Source of the DNA: an uncultured Rikenellaceae bacterium
GTDB taxonomy: Bacteria > Bacteroidota > Bacteroidia > Bacteroidales > Rikenellaceae
Assembly (NCBI GenBank): GCA_947176715.1
Contig: CAMWRR010000022.1
Coordinates: 1 to 12,807, forward strand
Length of the DNA stretch: 12,807 bases
Reading direction: 5' to 3'
Both the position numbers and the translations under genes were made by a program. Positions within the stretch are counted from its first letter, which is position 1, and every line of letters starts with the position of its first letter. Shown one piece after another: positions 1 to 6,242 of the stretch. A model generated the notes under the pieces. That model was not told the origin of the DNA. It searched no databases and saw only the letters and a program-made list of their open reading frames with translations.

Positions 1-258
1 GTGTTCGCACCGTTGGGCGGAGAGTTGCCCAAGATAAAGAGGGCCATAGAGTCGAGGCCGGACATGACCGACATGGAGGCTTGTTTCAGAGCGCTCTATT
101 CGGTGATGCTCCTGCGTATGAAGGGCATAGACCGAAAAGAGTATATAAACGACGTTATGGAGCTTATCTCTCCGGTGGTAGCACGCCTGGCCGCCATATA
201 CGGACAGGTGGAGAGGGGCGAGATAGACCTATATAAAGGGGTGGAGGAGTCGCATTAG
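1..258 (+). CDS. DUF4924-like protein, C-terminal part (5' truncated by window)
   Basis: The frame is open from the first base to a TAG at 256-258, giving 85 residues. The gene continues upstream, so the GTG at position 1 is probably an internal Val codon and not the start. The segment is helical and hydrophilic, with the run ACFRALYSVMLLRMKG at about residues 27-42 followed by a second helix (VVARLAAIYGQV, about 59-70). This matches my memory of the C-terminal half of DUF4924, a Bacteroidetes-restricted family of about 180 residues with no known function. It has no signal peptide or membrane segment in the visible part, so it is probably cytoplasmic. It is convergent with the pyrI operon and shares the terminator at 453-496. 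The family call is from pattern memory only. Confidence 0.6.
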   Translation: MFAPLGGELPKIKRAIESRPDMTDMEACFRALYSVMLLRMKGIDRKEYINDVMELISPVVARLAAIYGQVERGEIDLYKGVEESH

Positions 259-326
259 TGACGGTTTTGGCGTAAGATAGCCCGCGCGAGATGGCCATAG
301 GCAAGGGACTCCTTGTTGAGAGATGT

Positions 327-407
327 TGCCCGGAGAGGTTGATATGCCGGGCAGTACATTGCCGGACCCTGCGACAGGCGCGCTTTTGGGGTCGAGACGG
401 CAATGTA
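327..407 (+). ncRNA. Structured noncoding segment with tandem hairpins (candidate 3' UTR element or small RNA)
   Basis: Two hairpins lie back to back. The first pairs 327-333 with 347-353 (TGCCCGG/CCGGGCA). The second pairs 355-364 with 398-407 (TACATTGCCG/CGGCAATGTA, 10 bp perfect) and continues inward as GACCC 365-369 with GGGTC 389-393, leaving a GAGA bulge at 394-397. The 3' arm can instead pair downstream: GGCAATG 399-405 with CATTGCC 418-424. No coding frame fits here and no clear promoter is visible directly upstream. It may be the 3' UTR of the preceding gene, a processed small RNA ending at the terminator, or simply structured spacer. It matches no RNA family that I recognise. Confidence 0.3.
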
Positions 408-452
408 AAATAATTGTCATTGCCTCGGGCTCTTTCTATCCACCGTATGTCA

Positions 453-496
453 AAAACCCCTCCCGACATTCCGAATCGGTTGTCGGGAGGGGTTTT
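453..496. terminator. Strong bidirectional intrinsic terminator
   Basis: A perfect 16-bp inverted repeat pairs 453-468 (AAAACCCCTCCCGACA) with 481-496 (TGTCGGGAGGGGTTTT) around a 12-nt loop. The stem core is GC-rich, and each strand ends in an A/T run that supplies a U-tract in both directions. It lies between the DUF4924-like gene (+) and the end of pyrI (-), so it serves convergent transcripts. Confidence 0.9.
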
Positions 497-514
497 GTCT
501 TTTATGTAGGGAGC

Positions 515-982
515 CTATTTTATTATCTCGAACTGGTCGGTCGTGGTTATCTTCTCGCAATACCGGCAACGTAGCGTTATGTCGCTTTTGTCTACCACGT
601 CGAATTTGGGTGTCACCTTCTCGTGGTTGGTGACGCATACGGGGTTGGCGCATCTTACGCCGCCCTCTATTGTGTCGGGGACGGTCAGTTTTATCTTCTC
701 GGCCACCTCGAAGTTTTTGATATACGAGAGTCGGGCCTCCGGGGCGAAGAGCGCTATACGGCTCAGATAGTGGCGGTCTACCTCCATGTCGGCTATCTTT
801 ATGAGAGCCTTGGTGCCTATGCGTTTGCTTTCGAGGTTGGTGCCGAAGGTTATCCTGTTGGTTATATTGTCTAAGGAGAGTATGTTTATGATTTTGAAGA
901 GGCTGCCGGCAGGGATGTGGTCTATGACCGTGCCGTTTTCGAGTGCGCTCACCTCCAGTACTGTTTTGTCGTCGCGTTTCAT
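515..982 (-). CDS. pyrI: Aspartate carbamoyltransferase regulatory subunit
   Basis: PyrI, 155 residues, close to the usual length of about 150. It is the non-catalytic chain of aspartate transcarbamoylase. In the family it binds nucleotide effectors in its N-terminal domain and bridges catalytic trimers through a C-terminal zinc domain, giving allosteric control of the first committed step of pyrimidine synthesis. The four zinc cysteines are present as CxxxxC (C111, C116) and CxxC (C139, C142), the latter in the typical RCRYCEK context. The N-terminal half shows the expected allosteric-domain pattern (NGTVIDHIPAG at about 16-26, NRITFGTNL at about 42-50). It lies 38 nt downstream of pyrB on the same strand and is the last gene before the terminator at 453-496. 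Regulation by CTP/ATP is expected from the family, not shown by the sequence. Confidence 0.96.
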   Translation of the reverse strand: MKRDDKTVLEVSALENGTVIDHIPAGSLFKIINILSLDNITNRITFGTNLESKRIGTKALIKIADMEVDRHYLSRIALFAPEARLSYIKNFEVAEKIKLTVPDTIEGGVRCANPVCVTNHEKVTPKFDVVDKSDITLRCRYCEKITTTDQFEIIK

Positions 983-1020
983 TGCAATTACTTTTTTGTC
1001 AAACCTGAGTCAAACCGAAA

Positions 1021-1926
1021 CTATTTCACACCCAACAGGTACGATATGATAGCCTGACGTGTGAATACACCGTTGCGCGCCTGCTCAAAGTAGTAGGCCT
1101 TGGGGTCGGCATCCACGTCGGTGTCTATCTCGGTTATGCGGGGCAGGGGATGGAGTATGCGCAGATTGTCGCGCGTGCCGCGGAGCATGTCGGCCTTGAG
1201 CACGTATGCGCTCTTTACACGTTCGTACTCCATAAGGTCGGAGAAGCGTTCCCTCTGCACGCGTGTCATGTAGAGTATGTCGGCATCCTTGATGGCTTCG
1301 CGCATGTCGGTGGTCTCGGTGAATTTCATGCCGTGGTCGCGGAGGAATATCTTATACTCGTCGGGCAGTTTGAGCTCCTCGGGAGATACGAACGTGAAGC
1401 GGGCGCCGAAGTGTGATAACGCCTGCAACAGGGAGTGTACCGTGCGGCCGTATTTGAGGTCGCCGACCATTACTATGTGTATGCCGTCGAGCCGGCCCTG
1501 CGTCTTTTTTATCGAGTAGAGGTCGAGCAGGGTCTGCGAGGGGTGCTGGTTGGAGCCGTCGCCGGCGTTAACCACAGGCACCGAGGCCACCTCGCTGGCA
1601 TATCGGGCCGCCCCCTCTATGTAGTGTCGCATCACTATGAGGTCGCAATAGTTGGATACCATCTTGACGGTGTCGTGCAGGCTCTCGCCCTTGGAGACGC
1701 TGGTGTTACCGGCCTCCGAGAAGCCTATCACGCGTCCGCCCAAACGGTTGATCGCGCTCTCGAAGCTGAGGCGCGTACGTGTCGACGGCTCGAAAAACAG
1801 GGTGGCGAAAACACGCCCATGCAGGAGCTGTTCCCCCGGGTTCGACTCGAAATGGGCCGCCAGCTCCATTATTTTCAGGATCTCCTCCTTGTTGAAGTCA
1901 CTGATCGAGACAAGACTTTTACTCAT
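1021..1926 (-). CDS. pyrB: Aspartate carbamoyltransferase catalytic subunit
   Basis: PyrB, 301 residues, full length for the family. It joins carbamoyl phosphate and L-aspartate to N-carbamoyl-L-aspartate in de novo pyrimidine synthesis, in the cytoplasm. Visible motifs in order are the carbamoyl-phosphate loop FFEPSTRTR (44-52), the SKGES loop with Lys79 (the lysine contributed to the neighbouring active site), the NQHPSQ segment (126-131), the VGDLKYGR stretch (154-161), and HPLPR (259-263). No key residue is missing. The start ATG overlaps the end of the upstream IMPACT-family gene by 8 nt, so translation is probably coupled. pyrI follows after 38 nt, as expected for a dodecameric PyrB-PyrI enzyme. 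Confidence 0.97.
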   Translation of the reverse strand: MSKSLVSISDFNKEEILKIMELAAHFESNPGEQLLHGRVFATLFFEPSTRTRLSFESAINRLGGRVIGFSEAGNTSVSKGESLHDTVKMVSNYCDLIVMRHYIEGAARYASEVASVPVVNAGDGSNQHPSQTLLDLYSIKKTQGRLDGIHIVMVGDLKYGRTVHSLLQALSHFGARFTFVSPEELKLPDEYKIFLRDHGMKFTETTDMREAIKDADILYMTRVQRERFSDLMEYERVKSAYVLKADMLRGTRDNLRILHPLPRITEIDTDVDADPKAYYFEQARNGVFTRQAIISYLLGVK

Positions 1927-2557
1927 CTGACGATATGTTTTTTATTGTTATTTCGGCCTTATTGACCTCGTTGTAGTGCTCGAACTGGGATATGAAAGCG
2001 TCCGCCAACGCCTCGCGTATGTCGACCGTGATGCGGCAGTCGAGGTCGTGCACCTGTTCCACCACATCGGGGGCGTAGTTCTTCATTATCTTCATTACGG
2101 CGTTCATCCGCTCGTAGCCGAACCCTATCTCTATCCTGCGGCATTTGACCTTCTCTACCGTCTCGGAGGCCTCTATCGCCGCGCGGGCGGCATCGCGATA
2201 GGCTGCTATGAGGCCCGGTACGCCTAACTTGGTGCCGCCGAAGTAACGCACCACCACTATGAGTATGTCGGTAAGTCCGGCGGAGAGAATCTGCCCCAGT
2301 ATAGGACGTCCGGCGGTGGATGGGGGCTCGCCGTCGTCGTACTGACGCGCAAGGTCGCCCTTGAAGCCCATGCGCCATGCGAAACAGTGATGCGTGGCGT
2401 CGTAATATTTTTTCCTCAGGGCAGATACATATCCGTCGGCCTCTCTCTGCGACGATACGGGGTAGGCGAACGCGAGAAAACGACTGCCGCGCTCCCGCAC
2501 CGTAGCCTCGGCGGGGCCTTTTATGGTCAGATATGTGTCTTTGTAAGAGTTATCCAC
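1919..2557 (-). CDS. IMPACT/YigZ (UPF0029) family protein
   Basis: With a GTG start at 2557 the product is 212 residues, the normal size of the family. The N-terminal domain holds the two signature blocks: DDGEPPSTAGRPIL (74-87), and RYFGGTKLGVPGLIAAY (104-120). A DUF1949-like C-terminal domain follows at about 140-205. Homologues (E. coli YigZ, eukaryotic IMPACT) are linked to translation or nucleic-acid binding, but the bacterial role is not settled. The frame is open further upstream, with an ATG at 2623. I prefer the GTG because the Bacteroidetes promoter at 2582-2612 lies between the two candidates, and because the family usually begins with a (D)(D/N)SYKT-like stretch, seen here as MDNSYKDTYLTIKGP. 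The 3' end overlaps pyrB by 8 nt, so this gene probably heads a three-gene operon. Confidence 0.88.
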   Translation of the reverse strand: MDNSYKDTYLTIKGPAEATVRERGSRFLAFAYPVSSQREADGYVSALRKKYYDATHHCFAWRMGFKGDLARQYDDGEPPSTAGRPILGQILSAGLTDILIVVVRYFGGTKLGVPGLIAAYRDAARAAIEASETVEKVKCRRIEIGFGYERMNAVMKIMKNYAPDVVEQVHDLDCRITVDIREALADAFISQFEHYNEVNKAEITIKNISSDE

Positions 2558-2581
2558 AACCGGCGGCGTTTCATACCTCAA

Positions 2582-2612
2582 CAAAATTAATCCTTTTTGC
2601 CGGCTTTTCAAA
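2582..2612 (-). promoter_or_regulatory. Bacteroidetes promoter for yigZ-pyrB-pyrI
   Basis: On the minus strand TTTG (2612-2609) is followed after 19 nt by TAATTTTG (2589-2582). This is the canonical Bacteroidetes -33/-7 pair (TTTG, 19-21 nt, TAnnTTTG). The transcript would begin near 2575, upstream of the GTG at 2557 and downstream of the ATG at 2623, so the site also bears on the start choice. Confidence 0.6.
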
Positions 2613-2677
2613 ATATTTTCCATCCTATGTAAAAATAGCGTTGTGCGGATGGCGCGCAATGGCGTATGGGTCAGCGG

Positions 2678-2696
2678 GCTTACAATATCTGTAAGC
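2678..2696. promoter_or_regulatory. Palindrome in the yigZ/ruvB divergent region (possible operator)
   Basis: GCTTACA and TGTAAGC form a perfect 7-bp inverted repeat around the 5-nt centre ATATC. The short arms, AT-rich centre and lack of a U-tract suit a dimeric DNA-binding protein site better than a terminator. No cognate regulator is encoded nearby, so the function is unknown. Confidence 0.3.
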
Positions 2697-2886
2697 GTTT
2701 GTCGCCGAAATAGTCCGCCAACCTCTTTGTGCCCGCTGCCGAGTGCGGTCTTCCGCAGGCTTTGCCCCCTTGTGACATCGGGCATCTTCGCCTGAAACAG
2801 CCATATCTCCGCGCGGCATAATTCATAATCTATCGTCCGCTTGTATCTTTACCTCTCCGCATCATGCAAAACTCGCGTTAAATTAC

Positions 2887-2894
2887 TATCTTTA
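2887..2894 (+). promoter_or_regulatory. Possible -7 element for ruvB
   Basis: TATCTTTA is one base from TAnnTTTG and lies 5 nt before the ruvB ATG. An identical box sits at 2844-2851. Neither has a convincing TTTG at the right spacing. If the proximal copy is used, the ruvB mRNA would be leaderless or nearly so. If the distal copy is used, the leader is about 40 nt. Confidence 0.25.
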
Positions 2895-2899
2895 CACCG

Positions 2900-3913
2900 A
2901 TGAAAGATATAAGAAACATAGAGACCGACACCCAGTTCGAGGAGCGCATAAGGCCTCAGGAGCTGAAGGCGTTCAGCGGTCAGGCCAAGATAGTGGACAA
3001 TATCAACGTCTTCATAAAGGCGGCCAAGATGCGCGGCGAGGCTCTCGACCACGTGTTGTTGCACGGTCCTCCCGGTCTGGGCAAGACCACTTTGGCCAAC
3101 ATCATAGCCAACGAGATGGGCAGCACCCTTAAGGTCACCTCCGGTCCCGTGCTCGACAAGCCGGGCGATCTGGCGGGGCTTCTCACGGGTCTGCAGGAGG
3201 GCGACGTGCTCTTTATCGACGAGATCCACCGTCTGTCGCCCGTTGTGGAGGAGTATCTGTACTCCGCTATGGAGGACTACACGATAGATATAGTTTTAGA
3301 CAAAGGTCCGGGAGCGCGAAGCATACAGATAACCCTCGCCCCGTTCACCCTTATAGGCGCCACCACCCGTAGCGGTCTGCTCACCTCGCCGTTGCGTGCG
3401 CGTTTCGGCATCAAGTGCCACTTGGAGTATTACGACACCCCTACGCTCAAACGCATCGTCACCCGCTCGGCCTCCATCATAGACGTTCCTATCGACGACG
3501 AGGGCGCCACCGAGATAGCCATGCGTAGCCGCGGCACCCCCCGTATCGCTAACGCTCTGTTGAGGCGCGTGCGTGATTTCGCGCAGGTAAAGGGCACCGG
3601 TCGCATCGACCGCGCCATAACTCAGGTGGCCCTCTCTGCGCTCAATATCGACTCCATGGGTCTCGACGAGATGGATAACAAGATTCTGTCGGTGATAATA
3701 GACAAGTTCGGCGGCGGTCCCGTCGGCCTTAAGACAATAGCTACTGCGGTAGGCGAGGACGAGGGCACGATAGAGGAGGTCTACGAGCCGTTCCTCATAA
3801 TGCAGGGGTTGCTCAAACGCACGCCCCGCGGCAGGGAGGTGACCTCTGCGGCGTGGAGCCATCTAGGGTTTGAGGCGGTGCCGACGGAGGCGTCATTGTT
3901 CAACATAGACTAA
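2900..3913 (+). CDS. ruvB: Holliday junction branch migration DNA helicase RuvB
   Basis: RuvB, 337 residues, full length. It is the hexameric AAA+ ATPase that drives branch migration of Holliday junctions with RuvA, supplying RuvC with substrate in recombinational repair. Visible motifs are Walker A GPPGLGKT (56-63), Walker B FIDEIH (105-110), sensor 1 GATTRSG (about 153-159), the arginine-finger region SPLRARFG (163-170) and the sensor 2 segment GTPRIANALLRR (about 212-223). The C-terminal winged helix contains GGGPVGLKTIA (about 271-281). The N-terminus (IRPQELKAFSGQ) is also typical. Nothing essential is missing. It is followed after only 4 nt by the 521-aa gene, suggesting one transcript. 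ruvA and ruvC are not in the window. Confidence 0.98.
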   Translation: MKDIRNIETDTQFEERIRPQELKAFSGQAKIVDNINVFIKAAKMRGEALDHVLLHGPPGLGKTTLANIIANEMGSTLKVTSGPVLDKPGDLAGLLTGLQEGDVLFIDEIHRLSPVVEEYLYSAMEDYTIDIVLDKGPGARSIQITLAPFTLIGATTRSGLLTSPLRARFGIKCHLEYYDTPTLKRIVTRSASIIDVPIDDEGATEIAMRSRGTPRIANALLRRVRDFAQVKGTGRIDRAITQVALSALNIDSMGLDEMDNKILSVIIDKFGGGPVGLKTIATAVGEDEGTIEEVYEPFLIMQGLLKRTPRGREVTSAAWSHLGFEAVPTEASLFNID

Positions 3914-3917
3914 CGCT

Positions 3918-5483
3918 ATGCCCGCACAGGATAACGGACGCAAGGAGCCGCTCTTCGACCTAATCAAGAGTCTGACCAAGGCGGAGAAGCGCAATTTCAA
4001 GCTCTATGCCACGAGGCAGGGCGATGCCAATGCCAAGTTCATAGTGTTGTTCGACGCTATGGAGTCGATGGACTCCTACGACGAACAGAAGCTGATGAGT
4101 CGGTGCGGCATAACCAAGAGTCAGATAGCCAACATAAAGGCTCATCTTTATCGTCAGATATTGGTGAGTGTAAGGCTTATAGGCGTAGGTCACAGCCTCC
4201 GTATGCAGCTCAGCGAGCAGATCGATTTCGCCCGCATTCTCTACGATAAAGGCCTTCACGGCCAGTGTCTGCGTGTTCTCGACAAGGCCAAGAGGGCGGC
4301 GATAGAGTCGGGTCAGTCCACCGTAGCGTTGGAGATAGTGGAGTTCGAGAAGACGGTGGAGACCCACCATCTGGCCCGCACCTCCACCCGCGCCGATCAG
4401 CTCAGCGCCCAGACCACGGAGCTGTGCGAACGTATAGAGGTGTGCAACAGGCTGTCCAACATAACGGTGCAGCTATACAATCTGCATCTGAAGCTCGGCT
4501 ACGTACGCACCAAGCGCGACCTGTGCATGATAACCGACTTCTTCAAGCCGCAGATAGACAGCTTCTCGGGTATGAAGCTGTCGTTCATAGAGCAGGTGCA
4601 GTTGGCTCAGGCGCGCATGTGGTACGCCCACATATTGCACGATTTTACGGCATGTTTCCGTTACAGTCGTCGGGTCATAGAGCTGTTCGACAACAACAGC
4701 CATCTCAAACCGCTCTATTACGACTACTATCTAAAGGCCTACTCACGTTATCTCGAATCGCTCTTTCTCACCCGTAACTGGCGGCGTTTGTCGTCGGCCA
4801 TCGACCGATACGAGAGCGCCATAAAGGATATAGTCGTAATAAACACCAACGCCTCCATACTCTCGTATCTGGCCTTGTATCTGCACAGGGTCAACCTCTA
4901 CCTTATGGAGGGGGCTTTCACCTCGGGCATATCCATAGTGGCCGACGTAGAGCGATATATAGCCTCGGCGGGGGTGTATCTCGATACGCACTACAAGATG
5001 TTGCTCTACTACAAGATAGCGTGCCTCTACTTCGGAGCCGCCGACTATCGCAAGTGCATATCCTATCTCGAACGTATCATCTCCGTGCGCGACCAGTCCA
5101 TAAGGCGCGACCTGCAATGCTTCGCCCGTATGCTCAACCTGATAGCCTCGTACGAAGCCGGTCTCGACTACAACCTCGACTACCAGATACGAAACGTCTA
5201 CACCTTTATAATAAAGATGAACGACATGCACGGCGTGCAAAAGGTGCTCATATCGTTCCTGAAACGTCTCAACCACATATACGCGAGCGATTTCAAACAG
5301 GAGCTTCGCAATCTGTACGATCGCATCAAGCCCTACGAGAGCCACCCGTACGAACGTCGCACGTTCTTCTATCTCGACATAGTATCGTGGCTCGAAAGCA
5401 AGTTGGAAGACCGTAGCGTGGAGGATATAGTGTCCGCTAAATTCCGCGCGTTTCCGGTAAGCCGGGGGCGGAAACGGATGTAG
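3918..5483 (+). CDS. Uncharacterised helical-repeat (TPR-like) protein
   Basis: A 521-residue protein that I cannot name. The N-terminus has a conserved-looking signature, LFDLIKSLTKAEKRNFKLYA (12-31), which I recall from uncharacterised Bacteroidetes proteins. A short predicted wHTH-like or helical segment follows (about 54-90), and then a long all-helical body to the end, rich in Tyr, Leu and Arg with the periodicity of TPR-type scaffolds (for example YKIACLYFGAADYRKCISYL in the second half). It has no signal peptide, membrane span or catalytic motif, so a cytoplasmic scaffold or protein-binding role is the most that can be inferred. The start is 4 nt after the ruvB stop on the same strand. 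Codon use resembles ruvB. No function is claimed. Confidence 0.85.
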   Translation: MPAQDNGRKEPLFDLIKSLTKAEKRNFKLYATRQGDANAKFIVLFDAMESMDSYDEQKLMSRCGITKSQIANIKAHLYRQILVSVRLIGVGHSLRMQLSEQIDFARILYDKGLHGQCLRVLDKAKRAAIESGQSTVALEIVEFEKTVETHHLARTSTRADQLSAQTTELCERIEVCNRLSNITVQLYNLHLKLGYVRTKRDLCMITDFFKPQIDSFSGMKLSFIEQVQLAQARMWYAHILHDFTACFRYSRRVIELFDNNSHLKPLYYDYYLKAYSRYLESLFLTRNWRRLSSAIDRYESAIKDIVVINTNASILSYLALYLHRVNLYLMEGAFTSGISIVADVERYIASAGVYLDTHYKMLLYYKIACLYFGAADYRKCISYLERIISVRDQSIRRDLQCFARMLNLIASYEAGLDYNLDYQIRNVYTFIIKMNDMHGVQKVLISFLKRLNHIYASDFKQELRNLYDRIKPYESHPYERRTFFYLDIVSWLESKLEDRSVEDIVSAKFRAFPVSRGRKRM

Positions 5484-5559
5484 TTCGGTTCTGCCGAGGC
5501 TATAAAACGTCTATGCTAAGGCGAATGCTAATTTCCTGTATATAATTCTTGTGATAAAT

Positions 5560-5585
5560 AACCCGAACATGAGGCCGTTTGGGTT
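5560..5585 (+). terminator. Possible terminator after the ruvB operon
   Basis: AACCCGAAC (5560-5568) can pair with GTTTGGGTT (5577-5585) as a 9-bp stem including one G-U pair, with an 8-nt loop. Only a short T run follows, so it is a weak intrinsic terminator. The surrounding 5484-5640 stretch contains no gene that I can see. Confidence 0.35.
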
Positions 5586-5640
5586 TGAGGTGCGTATTGT
5601 TTTGGGCATCAGTCCGATAAATTTCGCCCTTTACAGCTTT

Positions 5641-6015
5641 TTATTTCCGGTTGGCATCTTTTCTGTCTTTGATGATTGCCTCCCTGTTCTCCAATGCCCA
5701 CCCTATTAGGGAAGCGATATGCGGCAACAGCGATCGGCTTCTCTCGGTCAGGGTATATTCCACGCGCGGCGGCACCTCGTGATAGATGGTGCGTGTCACA
5801 TAACCGTCCTCTTCAAGGGTGCGAAGCGTTACTGTCAGCATTTTTTGCGATATGTCCGGAATCTGACGCTGCAACTCCTTGAAACGTACCGGTTCTTTCT
5901 CGGACTTGTCGAGCGTATAAATGACCATCAACGACCATTTGTCACTGATCCTTGCAAGGATATTACGTATGGGACAGTCCGGAAATAGGGCATCTTCTAT
6001 CACTGTTCTGTTCAT
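5641..6015 (-). CDS. HxlR-family winged-helix transcriptional regulator
   Basis: With the ATG at 6015 the product is 124 residues, typical of HxlR/YodB-type MarR-like regulators. The N-terminus has the hallmark DCPIRNILARISDKWSLMVIY (13-33, with Cys14 in the CP motif used for thiol sensing in some members). Recognition helices follow around RFKELQRQIPDISQKMLTVTL (44-64), then the wing, DGYVTRTIYHEVPPRVEYTLT (70-90). The frame is open 19 codons further upstream, but the promoter at 6042-6073 places transcription after those codons, so the 6015 start is preferred. It is divergent from the exported MBL-like gene at 6243, the usual geometry for a local regulator and its target. The inducer is unknown. 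Redox or electrophile sensing is only a family-based possibility. Confidence 0.93.
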   Translation of the reverse strand: MNRTVIEDALFPDCPIRNILARISDKWSLMVIYTLDKSEKEPVRFKELQRQIPDISQKMLTVTLRTLEEDGYVTRTIYHEVPPRVEYTLTERSRSLLPHIASLIGWALENREAIIKDRKDANRK

Positions 6016-6041
6016 AATGCAATGTAGTTCAATTCGCTCTA

Positions 6042-6073
6042 CAAAAGTAATCAAACATCTTTTTGTTGGCAAA
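6042..6073 (-). promoter_or_regulatory. Bacteroidetes promoter for the HxlR regulator gene
   Basis: On the minus strand TTTG (6073-6070) precedes TACTTTTG (6049-6042) with 20 nt between them, a full match to the -33/-7 consensus. Transcription would start near 6035, leaving a leader of about 20 nt before the ATG at 6015. TTACTTTT here also resembles one half of the dyads at 6124-6139 and 6212-6225, so autoregulation is possible. Confidence 0.6.
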
Positions 6074-6123
6074 TGATTTTTTTTTAAAAAATGCGTGTGT
6101 TAATCAATTCATAATCAATAAAG

Positions 6124-6139
6124 GTTACTTTGCGGTAAC
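6124..6139. promoter_or_regulatory. Candidate HxlR operator 1
   Basis: GTTACTTTGCGGTAAC is a 5-bp perfect dyad (GTTAC/GTAAC) with a 6-nt centre, midway between the two divergent promoters. A similar dyad lies at 6212-6225. Its place between a regulator and its divergent neighbour supports an operator role, which is an inference. Confidence 0.4.
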
Positions 6140-6160
6140 TAATTGAGGGTTAGGTATCTA

Positions 6161-6192
6161 CTTGTGGAGTGTAAATAATGACACTACATTTG
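6161..6192 (+). promoter_or_regulatory. Bacteroidetes promoter for the MBL-like gene
   Basis: CTTG (6161-6164) is followed after exactly 20 nt by TACATTTG (6185-6192), a perfect TAnnTTTG -7 box with a one-base-off -33. Transcription should start near 6199, giving a leader of about 44 nt. Confidence 0.6.
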
Positions 6193-6199
6193 CGGCATA

Positions 6200-6225
6200 A
6201 AAGATACAAAGATACTTTTAGTAAC
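6200..6225. promoter_or_regulatory. Tandem AAAGATAC repeat and candidate operator 2 in the MBL leader
   Basis: AAAGATAC occurs twice head to tail (6200-6207 and 6208-6215). The second copy runs into GATACTTTTAGTAAC, an imperfect dyad (TACT/AGTA around TTT) that shares TACTTT and GTAAC with the site at 6124-6139. It lies at or just after the predicted start of transcription, where a bound repressor would block the gene. Confidence 0.4.
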
Positions 6226-6242
6226 CGATAATAAAAAGAGCT

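Larger units (their letters stand above)
2558..2899. other. Divergent noncoding region between the yigZ-pyrBI operon and ruvB
   Basis: This 342-nt stretch separates divergent genes. It contains the leftward promoter at 2582-2612, a compact palindrome at 2678-2696, and two TATCTTTA boxes near ruvB (2844-2851 and 2887-2894). The upstream extension of the IMPACT-family frame covers much of it, but nothing there resembles that family, so I treat it as untranslated. I see no RNA gene. Confidence 0.5.

Noticed and set aside
259..452. tmRNA, RNase P RNA, SRP RNA or tRNA in the structured region
   Set aside because: None of their conserved cores (CCA-type acceptor, T-loop, SRP tetraloop context, RNase P core) could be found.
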